Shown: one piece after another, positions 1 through 7,282 of the stretch
Position numbering within the stretch: the first letter of the stretch is position 1
How the letters are laid out: the number at the start of each line of letters is the position of its first letter
Origin: Pseudoduganella namucuonensis
GTDB taxonomy: Bacteria > Pseudomonadota > Gammaproteobacteria > Burkholderiales > Burkholderiaceae_D
Direction of reading: 5' to 3'
Length of the DNA: 64,000 bases
Assembly: GCF_900116645.1 (NCBI RefSeq)
Contig: NZ_FPBO01000037.1
Span: 1 to 64,000 of the forward strand
Notes under the pieces: model-generated
Databases searched by the model: none
The model's input: the letters and a program-made list of their open reading frames with translations, nothing else
What the model was told of the DNA's origin: nothing
Made by a program: the position numbers and the translations under genes

Positions 1-147
1 CAGCACCACCTCGAACAGCTTGGCGCCGCGCATGCCCGCCTCCATGGAGCCCAGGCCGGCGCTGGTGTCGCGATCCGGCGTGTACGCGGCGGCGTAGGCC
101 GCGCGCGCCTCCTCGTCCAGCACGCCCGGGCGCACTTGGGCCAGCAT
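1..147 (-). CDS. Phage late-region protein, N-terminal part only
   Basis: Only the first 49 residues lie in the window; the gene continues past base 1. The ATG (147-145) overlaps the stop of the preceding small membrane-protein gene as TGATG, which supports translational coupling in the virion operon. The visible part is Ala/Arg-rich and hydrophilic and begins MLAQVRPGVLDEEARAAYAA. No domain is recognisable. Its position downstream of the capsid gene suggests a structural or assembly role, by inference only. Confidence 0.55.
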   Translation of the reverse strand, partial: MLAQVRPGVLDEEARAAYAAAYTPDRDTSAGLGSMEAGMRGAKLFEVVL

Positions 148-344
148 CAGCCGCGCTTCTTCAGCAGCACCACCGCCGCCAAGGCGGCCAGGGCGATCAT
201 CACCCAGGTGGTGCCCGTCATCTGGTTGCCGGCGAAGTTGACGGACCAGTCGCCGCTGTTGATGCCCGCGCTGCCGCCGCCGGCACTGCCGCCGGTCGCC
301 GTGGCGCTGGACGACATTTGCATGGGTGGGAGGGACGGCATCAT
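147..344 (-). CDS. Small membrane-anchored virion-type protein (65 aa)
   Basis: This 65-aa protein has a Gly/Ser/Ala-rich N-terminal half and one hydrophobic helix near the C-terminus (about residues 45-60, rich in Ala/Val/Leu) ending in KKRG. That layout fits the small integral membrane proteins of PM2-like virions. The ATG overlaps the stop of the upstream gene (ATGA at 341-344), and a second in-frame ATG follows at 341. No specific homologue is recognised; the structural role is inferred from topology and position. Confidence 0.65.
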   Translation of the reverse strand: MMPSLPPMQMSSSATATGGSAGGGSAGINSGDWSVNFAGNQMTGTTWVMIALAALAAVVLLKKRG

Positions 345-688
345 TTGGATTTCACCACGTAGAAGACGCCCGCGCCGATCAGCAGCCAGAACAGCAGGCG
401 ACTATCTGTCGCGCGCGCCTGGGCCGCCTGGGTCTGCACCGCGCGGATCGGCGCGGTGGCGACACCGGACATTTTTTGCTGGTCGCGGACCATGGCGTAA
501 TTCATGGCCTTGTCGATGGTGCCGGCGAACCAGTTCGACAGCGCGGGGCTCACATACTCGCCACTGCCACCGCCGGTCGGCGTGTACGTCGTCATCGGCG
601 CCGCGCCCTGGCTGTTGTCGGCGTAGATGCCGCCATGGGTGTCCGGCTCCCAGCCGGCCGCCGAAAAGAGGTCGCCCCATTCGTCCAT
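341..688 (-). CDS. Phage protein with C-terminal membrane helix (115 aa)
   Basis: This 115-aa product has a soluble N-terminal part with a Gly/Ser/Thr-rich stretch around residues 33-45. It ends in a single hydrophobic segment (about residues 97-110) closed by KSK. It lies 10 bp after the capsid gene and overlaps the next gene by 4 bp. Topology and location point to a virion membrane protein or vertex component, but no family can be named. Confidence 0.65.
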   Translation of the reverse strand: MDEWGDLFSAAGWEPDTHGGIYADNSQGAAPMTTYTPTGGGSGEYVSPALSNWFAGTIDKAMNYAMVRDQQKMSGVATAPIRAVQTQAAQARATDSRLLFWLLIGAGVFYVVKSK

Positions 689-698
689 GTCGATCCCC

Positions 699-1496
699 TT
701 ACGCCAGGCGCTTCATGTCGTCCACGTAGTCGATATAGCACTTGAGCGTGTCGGCGGCGCTGGTGGTCAGGCGCAGCAGGCATTCGTTGACGCCGGCCGT
801 GTTGAGCATGTTCATCATGTTGCCGTCGGCCACGAAGTCCAGCACGATAATCCCGGCCTGCGGCACAAGGCGGTTGCGCTTCTGCGCGAATTCGATCGAT
901 GCCTTTTTGGCGCGGATGCGCGGCGTGGCGTTGGTGCGCAACTCCACGGCGGTCACGTTGGGGGCGTGCAGCCAGATCCGCTTGATCAGGCCGCCATTGA
1001 TCGCCACCGGCAGCATGATGTCGTTCTCGCCCACGTTGGGCAGCGGGACGTTGAAGTCCTTGCGGCGCAGGATGAACGGGTTTGGGGTCGGTTCGCGGTA
1101 TTCCGCCTCCGCCTTCATGACGATGCCGCCAGGCGCCGCCGCCTTGATCTCGATCTCGAAGACCAGGGACGCCAGCAGGTTGCGCGGCACGGCCGACAGG
1201 TACTGTGCGGCGGCGCCGCCGCGCGTGTTCGGCTCGGTGAAGTCGATGGTCAGCACGGAGGCGTCAACGAACAGGCCCTGGTAGGCATCGCGGATGCCGA
1301 TCAGCGAGCCGTCGTCCACGAAGAAGGTCACGCCATTGGCCTTGCCTTCGATGCGGCCGATGTGGGCCTTGGTCAGGCCGCCCGACAGATTCAGGTGGAT
1401 TTTGTCGAAGGTGGCGAAGTAGGACAGCTTCAGCACCGCCGTGGCGCCTGGCACGACGTTTTGCAGGTCGATCTGCTGATCGTAATTTGAACTCAT
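699..1496 (-). CDS. Major capsid protein, PM2 P2-like
   Basis: The 265-aa length is close to the 269 aa of PM2 major capsid protein P2. From memory of P2, several stretches align in order: NVVPGATAVLKL near the N-terminus (PM2 NVAAGNSCSIKL), PNPFILRRKDF in the middle (PM2 APSWLTMRRNFF), NVTAVELRTN (PM2 GVDAVEFQID) and a C-terminal LDFVADGN (PM2 LDFMLEGD). P2 is a double jelly-roll protein building the icosahedral shell over the internal membrane. The ATG at 1496 has an AAGGA Shine-Dalgarno sequence about 7 bases upstream. The flanking ATPase and membrane-protein genes support the call; a structure prediction would settle it. Confidence 0.8.
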   Translation of the reverse strand: MSSNYDQQIDLQNVVPGATAVLKLSYFATFDKIHLNLSGGLTKAHIGRIEGKANGVTFFVDDGSLIGIRDAYQGLFVDASVLTIDFTEPNTRGGAAAQYLSAVPRNLLASLVFEIEIKAAAPGGIVMKAEAEYREPTPNPFILRRKDFNVPLPNVGENDIMLPVAINGGLIKRIWLHAPNVTAVELRTNATPRIRAKKASIEFAQKRNRLVPQAGIIVLDFVADGNMMNMLNTAGVNECLLRLTTSAADTLKCYIDYVDDMKRLA

Positions 1497-1556
1497 GTTC
1501 TCTTCCTTGGGATGGGGTTGCGGGGCGGCGCGCCGGGCGGGCCGACGGTCAGACGC

Positions 1557-1673
1557 TTACGCGCCTGGCAGGTAGGCGCCGACGACGGGAATCTTGTATT
1601 TCGACTGCACGAAGCCCACGACGGCGTAGGCGGCCAGCGCGATCAGTGCGGTGTGGATCATGGCTTTGTTCAT
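1557..1673 (-). CDS. 38-aa phage membrane peptide
   Basis: A short ORF opens at ATG 1673 with AGGA seven bases upstream and encodes 38 residues starting MNKAMIHTALIALAAYAVVG. It is almost entirely one hydrophobic helix followed by a short QSKYKIP tail. PM2 itself encodes virion membrane peptides of this size (P4, P7). It sits between the ATPase and capsid genes, exactly where a virion component is expected. It is easily missed because of its length. Confidence 0.65.
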   Translation of the reverse strand: MNKAMIHTALIALAAYAVVGFVQSKYKIPVVGAYLPGA

Positions 1674-1753
1674 GATGGGGTCCTGTAATTGGGAGGGGTC
1701 TGTTTGTTCAACAGCCCCGATCCTGCCCGCGTGGCGGCGGCGAGGAAAGGGGC

Positions 1754-1780
1754 GGTAACCGTACCCGTTACCGTTACAGG
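1754..1780. repeat. Inverted repeat plus CCGTTACAGG motif, copy 1
   Basis: GGTAAC at 1754-1759 pairs with GTTACC at 1767-1772, and CCGTTACAGG spans 1771-1780. The site lies at the 3' end of the ATPase gene, over its stop codon. The same decamer occurs at 3125-3134 and 8078-8087, each time directly after a perfect inverted repeat. As RNA it could act as a weak terminator or processing hairpin; as DNA it could be a phage cis site. Confidence 0.5.
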
Positions 1781-2466
1781 GATTTGTTGATGCCGCGACG
1801 GACGGAAAGGTCGGGATTTTTGTGGAAAAAGTGGAAGTTGGGCAGTTCGCGCAACTGGTCCATGCCCTTTTTCGCCACAGTCTTGCCGGTGGCGCCAGGC
1901 GCATACGCCGTTTGCAGCCGCAGCACGTCGGCCATCACCTTGGCGTCGTTGTCGTAGTTGACGCGGTAACAGCGCACCTCGGTGCAGTTGCCCATGAAGT
2001 CCTTGTCGATGTTCGCCGGCCGCTGGGCCACGCCGATGATGGTCAGCCCCCGGTGCCGGCCCGCCGTGGACAGCTTGCGCCAGGCCGGCGGGGACCACGA
2101 CGGCATGGTGACGCCCGACAGTTCCTCCACCAGCAGCTTGGTCGCGGGCTCCATTTCCCAGGCGATGCGGCAGAAGCGGTCGAACTGCAGCTTTACCGCC
2201 GCCGCGTCTCCGGTCGGCACGTACACGATGGCCTTGGTCCCGGTCTGGACCTGGGCCACCAGTTCGGAGATTTTGCCGCGCACCACCACGCCGCTGGAGA
2301 AGCCGGCGTAGTCGTCCGTCTCCTCCAGCGGGGACCAGACCAGCAGGCGCGGGAACTTCTTCAGCAATTCCCCCTTGATGTAGCTGCTCTTGCCGGTGCC
2401 GCTGGCGCCGATCACCGCCACGATGTCGGCCTTGTTGCGGGTGCCGGCCGTCTTAGGCGGGGACAC
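1774..2466 (-). CDS. Genome-packaging ATPase, PM2 P9-like
   Basis: This 230-aa P-loop ATPase is close in size to PM2 P9. The Walker A motif GASGTGKS lies at residues 20-27, a Walker B-type LLVEEL at 111-116 with acidic E114/E115, and a sensor-like GVAQRP around 145-150 carries a glutamine. This is the minimal layout of the FtsK/HerA-like packaging ATPases of tailless membrane-containing dsDNA phages, which pump DNA into preformed capsids. It overlaps the preceding gene by 14 bp and is followed by a hairpin. The family call is firm; the P9 orthology is inferred from gene context. Confidence 0.82.
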   Translation of the reverse strand: MSPPKTAGTRNKADIVAVIGASGTGKSSYIKGELLKKFPRLLVWSPLEETDDYAGFSSGVVVRGKISELVAQVQTGTKAIVYVPTGDAAAVKLQFDRFCRIAWEMEPATKLLVEELSGVTMPSWSPPAWRKLSTAGRHRGLTIIGVAQRPANIDKDFMGNCTEVRCYRVNYDNDAKVMADVLRLQTAYAPGATGKTVAKKGMDQLRELPNFHFFHKNPDLSVRRGINKSL

Positions 2467-2947
2467 TGAAGCCCCCGGGCGCCTGGTCCATCGGGCCGCG
2501 CGGCTGGTTCAGGTCCGTCACGTCGCGCTCTGGCTCGGGTTGCACTGGCTTTTCGCGCCTGGCCCGGTCGAGGTGATGCTTGACGACGAAGTAGGTCGGC
2601 ACGGCCAGCGGGATCGTAGCGGCCAGCAGCGCCATTTCCGGGCCAATGACCTTGGCCGCGTCCCAGCCGCGCTTCTCAGCTACCATCGCCATTCCCGCGC
2701 CCCAGGCATAGCACGCTTTGTGAGTGTAGACCTCAGCCAGTTCCGGCATTGCCATCGACAGGACGCCGCCCACCAGAATCGGGATCTGCGCCCAGGATTC
2801 GGCGGGGTCGATGCGCTCCAACTCCGGGTGGAGCTTGGCGTGGTCGGCATCGGCCTGGGCCTGCTCCTCAAACGCGGATTCCAGCGCGATGCGATCCAGC
2901 GCGCTCATTTCGGGCTGGCCGCCCTGGTTGTCGTTCTCGTTTTCCAT
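2453..2947 (-). CDS. Phage protein with one membrane segment (164 aa)
   Basis: An acidic N-terminal third is followed by a moderately hydrophobic middle. One clear hydrophobic segment (about residues 106-121, ALLAATIPLAVPTYFVV) precedes a basic HHLDRARR stretch and a Pro/Glu-rich tail. The gene overlaps the ATPase start by 14 bp, suggesting coupled expression. A role as a virion membrane protein or packaging partner is plausible but not shown by any motif. Confidence 0.6.
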   Translation of the reverse strand: MENENDNQGGQPEMSALDRIALESAFEEQAQADADHAKLHPELERIDPAESWAQIPILVGGVLSMAMPELAEVYTHKACYAWGAGMAMVAEKRGWDAAKVIGPEMALLAATIPLAVPTYFVVKHHLDRARREKPVQPEPERDVTDLNQPRGPMDQAPGGFSVPA

Positions 2948-2954
2948 GGTGGTC

Positions 2955-3302
2955 CTATTTCGCTAAAAGTGGTTGGAACCAGCCCGGTTTCGGGGCTGGC
3001 TTCGGTGGGGGCGTGGGCGCGGCGGTCGGTGCCGGGGGCGCTGGCCGCGCGGCCGGGGCCGCCGGCGGGGCTTCTGTCGGTAAGGGAACCGGCGGCGCCG
3101 TCGCTGCCGGTTCCCTTACCGTTACCGTTACAGGCCGCATCCGGGCGCGCAGCTTCTTGTCGCGGAACGGGTTGCGGGTGAAGACCTGGGCATTGCAGTC
3201 CACGCAATGGATGTAGGCGTGGTCATTCTTGTCCTCCTTCACCTCGGCATCGCCGAAGCCGCAGACAGGACATTCCACATGGCCGATTGCTGTTTTTTTC
3301 AT
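2955..3302 (-). CDS. Zinc-ribbon phage protein with proline-rich tail (115 aa)
   Basis: The start is set at ATG 3302; the reading frame upstream of it is low-complexity Arg/Pro sequence, an extension rather than gene. Two CxxC pairs (CPVC and CVDC, about residues 12-36) form a zinc ribbon similar to small DNA- or protein-binding modules. The second half is almost only Pro and Ala, ending PKPGWFQPLLAK. A perfect 15-bp stem (3079-3093 / 3106-3120) lies inside the tail-coding part. Function unknown; a regulatory or replication-associated role is possible. Confidence 0.6.
   Translation of the reverse strand: MKKTAIGHVECPVCGFGDAEVKEDKNDHAYIHCVDCNAQVFTRNPFRDKKLRARMRPVTVTVREPAATAPPVPLPTEAPPAAPAARPAPPAPTAAPTPPPKPAPKPGWFQPLLAK
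3079..3134. repeat. 15-bp perfect stem plus CCGTTACAGG motif, copy 2
   Basis: GGTAAGGGAACCGGC at 3079-3093 pairs perfectly with GCCGGTTCCCTTACC at 3106-3120 across a 12-nt loop. GTTACCGTTACAGG follows immediately at 3121-3134; the same 14 bases occur at 1767-1780. The element lies inside the zinc-ribbon gene, in a part coding for low-complexity Pro/Ala sequence, which leaves room for a DNA-level function such as a replication nick site or packaging signal. Confidence 0.6.
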
Positions 3303-3345
3303 GGTGTCGTCGTCCCGGGCGGCCGGCGCGGCGCCGCCCTGCTGG

Positions 3346-3576
3346 TTACTTTTTGCCGGCGGCGGCCTTGCGGCGGCCCGCTGGGGCCTTTTTCTTGGCC
3401 GGGATGGTCGGAGGCTTAGGCGCGGCCTCGTTCGCGGCGTGGTGGCCCGCGTCGTCGGCCGGCGAGGCCTTCTCGCGGTCGTGGACATGGCAGGTTTGCG
3501 CCGTGCACCGGCCGCCGTCAGCGCCTTTCAGGTATTCCGCCATCATTTCCGGCGGCACGTAGGGGTTGCGGTTCAT
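3346..3576 (-). CDS. Small basic-tailed phage protein (76 aa)
   Basis: A hydrophilic 76-aa protein begins MNRNPYVPPEMMAEYLKGAD, contains two cysteines and several histidines in the middle (CTAQTCHVHD), and ends in a Lys/Ala/Pro-rich basic tail (PAKKKAPAGRRKAAAGKK). The ATG overlaps the stop of the preceding 46-aa gene as ATGA. The tail suggests nucleic-acid contact. No family recognised. Confidence 0.55.
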   Translation of the reverse strand: MNRNPYVPPEMMAEYLKGADGGRCTAQTCHVHDREKASPADDAGHHAANEAAPKPPTIPAKKKAPAGRRKAAAGKK

Positions 3577-3713
3577 TTCAGGACTCCTTTCAGGGTTTCC
3601 CAGTTCAGATTCGCCGCCAGCTTCCGAAGGAAATCCTTCGCAGGCCCTGGCAGATAAAGCCCGTACTGCCGTACCAGCGCGATGGCTTCGCGCTCAAGTT
3701 CCGTTGTTTCCAT
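3573..3713 (-). CDS. 46-aa phage protein downstream of rep
   Basis: This short ORF starts at ATG 3713 and encodes METTELEREAIALVRQYGLY followed by a charged helical stretch ending in ETLKGVLK. It overlaps the 3' end of the replication gene by 20 bp, and its stop overlaps the next start (ATGA, 3573-3576), so it fits seamlessly into the coupled gene train. The predicted product is mostly helical with no membrane segment. Function unknown. Confidence 0.55.
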   Translation of the reverse strand: METTELEREAIALVRQYGLYLPGPAKDFLRKLAANLNWETLKGVLK

Positions 3714-5526
3714 GGTTCTCCATGTGGGTTTTGTACTCGTCGGTGTCGAAATAGGCGAAATCGAAGGCCGCGAAGTACTCCGAATCGTCGTGAGGCGGGA
3801 TTTCGACAGGCCATGGCGTGTCCACCTCCCAAAACGGCGCCGTCTCGACCGGCGGGACCGTACAGTTATTTACAGAGCTCCAAGTGCGGCCGATGGCCGC
3901 CGCGCCGCCGCTCCGCTGCCACTGGTGGCGAGTGCTGGCGTATACGGCGTCAGGCATGGCCTTGCAGTAGATGCCCACTGGCGCCGGCCGCTCCGCGAGC
4001 CCATAGCGGCCCTCGCGCAGTTCCGTGCGCACCGCGAGCCCCACGCGGTACGCGCGGCCTTGGTTGACGCCGCCCTGGGCGCGGATGTAGTCGGCGAAGT
4101 CGGCGGCGTGCTGCACGATCACCTCGCCCGTCTCCGCGTCCGTGGTGGTGACGCGCTGGCACGCCGCCCAGGCCGCGCGGACGTGTTCCGGCGCCGCAGC
4201 AACCTGTTCCTCGGCCACGCGGCGCAGTTCACGCCACACCGTGACCGGCGGCTGGCCCACGGCCTGGAACTGGCGAATGCCCCAGCAACTGGCCCAGGCC
4301 TCCACGCGCTGGCTCGGCTTGATGATCTGGTCGCCCACGAGGTCGCGCTCGATCACGTTGCCGTCCACGTCCACGTGCTCGCCTACGTGCTCGTCGTCTA
4401 TGTTCTTCGCCACGTACTTGGCGATGTAGCCGGCGGCGGTCCCCTTGTCGGCCTCGATCCGGACAATCTTGATGCGGTTCTTGGCGGCGCCGGCCTCCTC
4501 GCGGTCTTCCGCCAGCGCGTACACGCGCAGGTTGCGCTGCAAGCGCGTCACCTGGGCGGCCGGCACGAACAGCAGCAAGTGCCAGTGCGGACAGCCATCG
4601 TGGTGCGGCTCGGCGATGCGGAAGCCGCAGGGGCTGATGCCGTCGCGGTGGTTCTTGGCGCGCACGCAGGCCCACACGTCCATGAGCGCGGCCTGGGCCT
4701 CGCGCGGCGTGGCGCCGTTGTAGTTGGGGTTCGCCGTGCCGCTCTTCGCCAGCACCGCGTGGTATTTGCTCGGTGCCGTTAGGGTAACGAACACGCCGAC
4801 GTGGCCTAGCTGGTTGGCGATGGCTTCGCAGCCGGCCATGCGGAGCATGAGCTCGCCGCGCCGGATGGCCTTGTTGCCGACACCTCGCGCGGCCAGTTCG
4901 GCCAGGGTGAATTCGTGGCCGTCCTCGTTGACCATGTTGATGGCGTTGAGCGCACGCGCATTGCGGGTGTTCTGCGCCTGGCGGCGCTGCACCGTCTCGT
5001 TGCTGGCGTAGGCGCCGGCCCGAACGTGCACGAATCCCAGGCGGATGGCGGCGTGTTCGAAGGTGCGCCCGTGGACGCGGCGCAGATTGACACGCCACCA
5101 CCCCGGGTCCACGCATCGCCGGATGAACTGGACGTCGTCGGCAATCTTCGGCGCCTCCAGGCCCCGATTCGCCACCATCCAAGCCATCCGCGCGCGCAGG
5201 GCCTTGGGGTCTGTTATCTCCGGCGTTTCGACCCGCAACACGCGGTCGCCCACCAGCGTATCGGCTTCCTTCCGCGTCCCCGCGCTGGCGCATTCAGCGG
5301 CGTACCGCTCGGCCGCAATGCAAAGCTGTGCGTCCGTGCAGTCCAAGGGTATCGGGGCATTCGTCACAGCATCCAGCAGCACGGCCAGCCTCTTGTAGCG
5401 TTCCGTCATCTCGCCCATGATCCCGCGTGCGCGCTCGGTGCTGAGCTCCTCATATGCGCGCTTGCCCCATCGTGGGGGCAGGCCCTTGACGGACTTGCGG
5501 CCATTCTCTTGCTGGATGATCGGCAT
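3694..5526 (-). CDS. Rolling-circle replication initiator, phage GpA/PM2 P12-type HUH endonuclease
   Basis: The 610-aa product starts at ATG 5526, whose A-T-G overlaps the previous stop (TGATG). It contains the three rolling-circle motifs in order: motif I FVTLTAPSKYH (about residues 246-256), the metal-binding HUH motif PHWHLLLF (about 313-320) and the two-tyrosine catalytic helix YIAKYVAKN (Tyr about 367 and 371). Such proteins nick one strand at the origin and attach covalently to the 5' end; the second tyrosine allows re-joining. This is the replication strategy known for PM2 and P2/phiX-type GpA proteins. The C-terminal 200 residues lack recognisable domains. Confidence 0.85.
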   Translation of the reverse strand: MPIIQQENGRKSVKGLPPRWGKRAYEELSTERARGIMGEMTERYKRLAVLLDAVTNAPIPLDCTDAQLCIAAERYAAECASAGTRKEADTLVGDRVLRVETPEITDPKALRARMAWMVANRGLEAPKIADDVQFIRRCVDPGWWRVNLRRVHGRTFEHAAIRLGFVHVRAGAYASNETVQRRQAQNTRNARALNAINMVNEDGHEFTLAELAARGVGNKAIRRGELMLRMAGCEAIANQLGHVGVFVTLTAPSKYHAVLAKSGTANPNYNGATPREAQAALMDVWACVRAKNHRDGISPCGFRIAEPHHDGCPHWHLLLFVPAAQVTRLQRNLRVYALAEDREEAGAAKNRIKIVRIEADKGTAAGYIAKYVAKNIDDEHVGEHVDVDGNVIERDLVGDQIIKPSQRVEAWASCWGIRQFQAVGQPPVTVWRELRRVAEEQVAAAPEHVRAAWAACQRVTTTDAETGEVIVQHAADFADYIRAQGGVNQGRAYRVGLAVRTELREGRYGLAERPAPVGIYCKAMPDAVYASTRHQWQRSGGAAAIGRTWSSVNNCTVPPVETAPFWEVDTPWPVEIPPHDDSEYFAAFDFAYFDTDEYKTHMENHGNNGT

Positions 5527-5828
5527 CAGTGCAACAGGACGTGTGTGACGGGCGTGGTGTCGCGCATGCACTGCGCGGCCACGTGGAGGTGGGCCGTGAC
5601 CATTTCCAGCGCCATGGCGATATGGTGCCGCTCAGCGCGGGTGAAGGCGGCCAGCGGGTCGGTGGCGCGCTCGCGCGGCAGGCGGGCCACCATCATGACG
5701 ACGATGCGGGCCGGCGCCGGCACGAGCGCCCAAAATGCGGCCCGCTCATTCTCCCGGTCTTCGGCAGCGGCCAGGGCGGACACAGCGGCCGGCTTCGTGA
5801 CGGGCGTCCTCACCTGGTGGCCTCGCAC
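5526..5828 (-). CDS. Phage hypothetical protein (100 aa)
   Basis: This Ala/Arg-rich, largely helical 100-residue protein is encoded between the methyltransferase and rep. It overlaps the 3' end of the methyltransferase by 19 bp, and its stop overlaps the rep start. Several histidines and methionines cluster in the second half, but no metal motif stands out. Likely an early accessory protein of the replication module, judged only by position. Confidence 0.5.
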   Translation of the reverse strand: MRGHQVRTPVTKPAAVSALAAAEDRENERAAFWALVPAPARIVVMMVARLPRERATDPLAAFTRAERHHIAMALEMVTAHLHVAAQCMRDTTPVTHVLLH

Positions 5829-6580
5829 ATTTCAGCGATGATCGAGCGCGACCGCCCATCGCCATTTTTGCCGGCGCCGGCCGCTTCGAGATCCTGCATC
5901 GCCGAAAGCAGCGCGGCGCGTTCGAGCGCGGGAAGCTGCTGCAATCGCTGGACCCAGCGATGCACCTTGCGCTTGATGCGCTCCCGCTCGCGAAATCCCC
6001 GGCCGACATAGCCATAATCGGCGAGGACTGCCGGCGCCTCGTAGTTCATCCACACGGATTCCGTTCGCACGCCGCCGCGCGTCATGGCCTGGAAGTCGAC
6101 GCGGTGCCAGCCTTCGGCCCGGGCCGCATCATCGTAGATGGCGTTGCGGTACCCGGACAGCATGAAGCGCACGCCCCCAGCTGACATCGCCACAAGCGCC
6201 GATATCAGATGGTGGTGGTCCTCGTCGGACATTTCGTGTGCATAGATGGCCTTCTTTGTGCGCGTGCTGAGCACATACGGCGGGTCCAGATAGACAAACT
6301 CATCACCCACCCACCGATTTGACGAGAGCCAGCATATCGCATCGGCATTGATGACGGTGACGCCGGCAAGGCCTGCATCGCCGCGCGCGTCGATGGTCGA
6401 CCGCAGCACGTCGGCCTGGCGCGGATCGCGCTCGATCAGAATTGACGATGCTGCAGGAGCCTTGCGCTCGTAGACGTTGGCGCCGCCCGCGAACGCCTCA
6501 ATGTAGACGCGGTGCGGCGGAATCAGGTTGATGATGGTCTGGTAGACGCCCGCGCCACCTTTGCCGCCGGGGTACTTCAT
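5810..6580 (-). CDS. Phage DNA adenine N6-methyltransferase (D12/Dam family)
   Basis: The start at ATG 6580 places the canonical N-terminal KYPGGKGG segment at residue 2, and the ATG overlaps the upstream stop (ATGA). The SAM-binding FAGG lies at residues 30-33 and the catalytic DPPY at 99-102, the order expected of D12-class adenine methylases. The enzyme transfers a methyl group from SAM to adenine N6 in a short target. In a phage it commonly masks host restriction sites or tunes transcription. The specificity cannot be read from sequence, and no paired nuclease is adjacent. Confidence 0.88.
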   Translation of the reverse strand: MKYPGGKGGAGVYQTIINLIPPHRVYIEAFAGGANVYERKAPAASSILIERDPRQADVLRSTIDARGDAGLAGVTVINADAICWLSSNRWVGDEFVYLDPPYVLSTRTKKAIYAHEMSDEDHHHLISALVAMSAGGVRFMLSGYRNAIYDDAARAEGWHRVDFQAMTRGGVRTESVWMNYEAPAVLADYGYVGRGFRERERIKRKVHRWVQRLQQLPALERAALLSAMQDLEAAGAGKNGDGRSRSIIAEMCEATR

Positions 6581-6756
6581 GGCCGGCCCCCGAACTCCTC
6601 CAGCGCCGCCGCGACGCGGCTGCACTCATGGTTCCAGAAAACGACGTTGGCCGAGTCGGCCGGGAAGATCTGCCGGGCCAGGGACAGCGATTCCTTGGCC
6701 TTGATCAGCTTTTCGAACAACGCGTAGCGCGCCTGGGCGATGGCGGCGGGGCTCAT
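6577..6756 (-). CDS. 59-aa early phage protein
   Basis: This ORF of 59 codons starts at ATG 6756, overlapping the stop of the upstream gene (ATGA, 6753-6756), and ends overlapping the methyltransferase start (ATGA, 6577-6580). The product begins MSPAAIAQARYALFEKLIKA, is helical and charged, and has one cysteine near the C-terminus. The double 4-bp overlaps are the main evidence that it is real. Confidence 0.6.
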   Translation of the reverse strand: MSPAAIAQARYALFEKLIKAKESLSLARQIFPADSANVVFWNHECSRVAAALEEFGGRP

Positions 6757-6950
6757 ACCGGCGCCGTCCCAATGGTGGGAACGCGCGGCATCCGCGCCAA
6801 CTTGTCCGCCGCCACGTAGGCAACCAAGCCCACGAAGCAGATGGCCGCAAGCTGAGGGTGGGACAGCATGGCGGCCAGCGCCTCAACGGCCTCACGCTCC
6901 TCCTTGGTCATTTTCGCCGGTTGCGGCGCACTTTTGGCGAGGTCGATCAT
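6753..6950 (-). CDS. 65-aa phage protein with central membrane helix
   Basis: A charged N-terminal helix (KMTKEEREAVEALAAML) is followed by a hydrophobic segment LAAICFVGLVAYVAA (about residues 34-48) and a short basic tail. It overlaps both neighbours by 4 bp (ATGA). It is probably an inner-membrane protein expressed early; the function is unknown. Confidence 0.6.
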   Translation of the reverse strand: MIDLAKSAPQPAKMTKEEREAVEALAAMLSHPQLAAICFVGLVAYVAADKLARMPRVPTIGTAPV

Positions 6951-7138
6951 GCGGCCTCCAGCTTCTTGATGGCCGCTTCCATTTCCGCCACGACTTCGTA
7001 CCAGCTATCGCTGGCCGCGCCCCTGGAAATCTCCGCGTAGTCCTTGAAGTCGCGCAGGCGGTATTTCATCGCGGCCAGCACATGGGCGCGCTCGACCGGC
7101 GACAGCGTAACTGTTTTGTAATCTTGTGTAACAGACAT
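6947..7138 (-). CDS. First gene of the leftward phage operon (63 aa)
   Basis: The 63-aa product starts MSVTQDYKTVTLSPVERAHV and ends with a highly charged helix (EVVAEMEAAIKKLEAA). It is preceded by TAGGGGG about five bases before the ATG. The same CTTAGGGGG string stands before the divergent rightward gene, so it is probably the phage's strong ribosome site. As the promoter-proximal gene it may be an early regulator, but it has no recognisable DNA-binding motif. Confidence 0.6.
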   Translation of the reverse strand: MSVTQDYKTVTLSPVERAHVLAAMKYRLRDFKDYAEISRGAASDSWYEVVAEMEAAIKKLEAA

Positions 7139-7172
7139 ATGGCCCCCTAAGGCTGTCCACCCCCATCAAGAA

Positions 7173-7232
7173 TGTCGGACGGCCCCGGCAGGGCCGGATT
7201 TGCTTAGGGGGCGTAGAGATTGCCGTCCGACA
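7173..7232 (-). promoter_or_regulatory. Structured 5' leader of the leftward phage operon
   Basis: TGTCGGACGG at 7173-7182 and CCGTCCGACA at 7223-7232 form a perfect 10-bp stem around a 40-nt loop. The loop holds a second short GC hairpin (GGCCC/GGGCC) and an unused CTTAGGGGG ribosome-site-like string. It lies between the predicted leftward promoter and the first gene, so it would be in the transcript leader. It could act as an attenuator or translation control; this is inference. Confidence 0.45.
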
Positions 7233-7238
7233 AGCCGG

Positions 7239-7267
7239 ATTATATGTAGTTGGCGATTACTGCGCAA
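7239..7267 (-). promoter_or_regulatory. Leftward phage promoter
   Basis: Read leftward, TTGCGC (7267-7262) is followed by 17 bases and TATAAT (7244-7239), a near-consensus sigma-70 promoter for the replication/virion operon. It overlaps the palindrome 7242-7282, consistent with repression by the XRE protein. Confidence 0.65.
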
Positions 7268-7282
7268 CCAGTAACTACATAT
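7242..7282. promoter_or_regulatory. Palindromic operator between divergent phage promoters
   Basis: ATATGTAGTT at 7242-7251 and AACTACATAT at 7273-7282 are perfect inverted copies 21 bp apart. Each half overlaps an element of one promoter: the leftward -10 and the first base of the rightward -35. This is the geometry of a lysogeny switch operator bound by a dimeric repressor, most likely the XRE protein at 7773-8102. Confidence 0.6.

Noticed and set aside
3605..3832. Leftward 75-codon Arg-rich frame near the end of rep
   Set aside because: It overlaps both the rep C-terminus and the coupled 46-aa gene in a different frame; the latter has matching start/stop overlaps with its neighbours.
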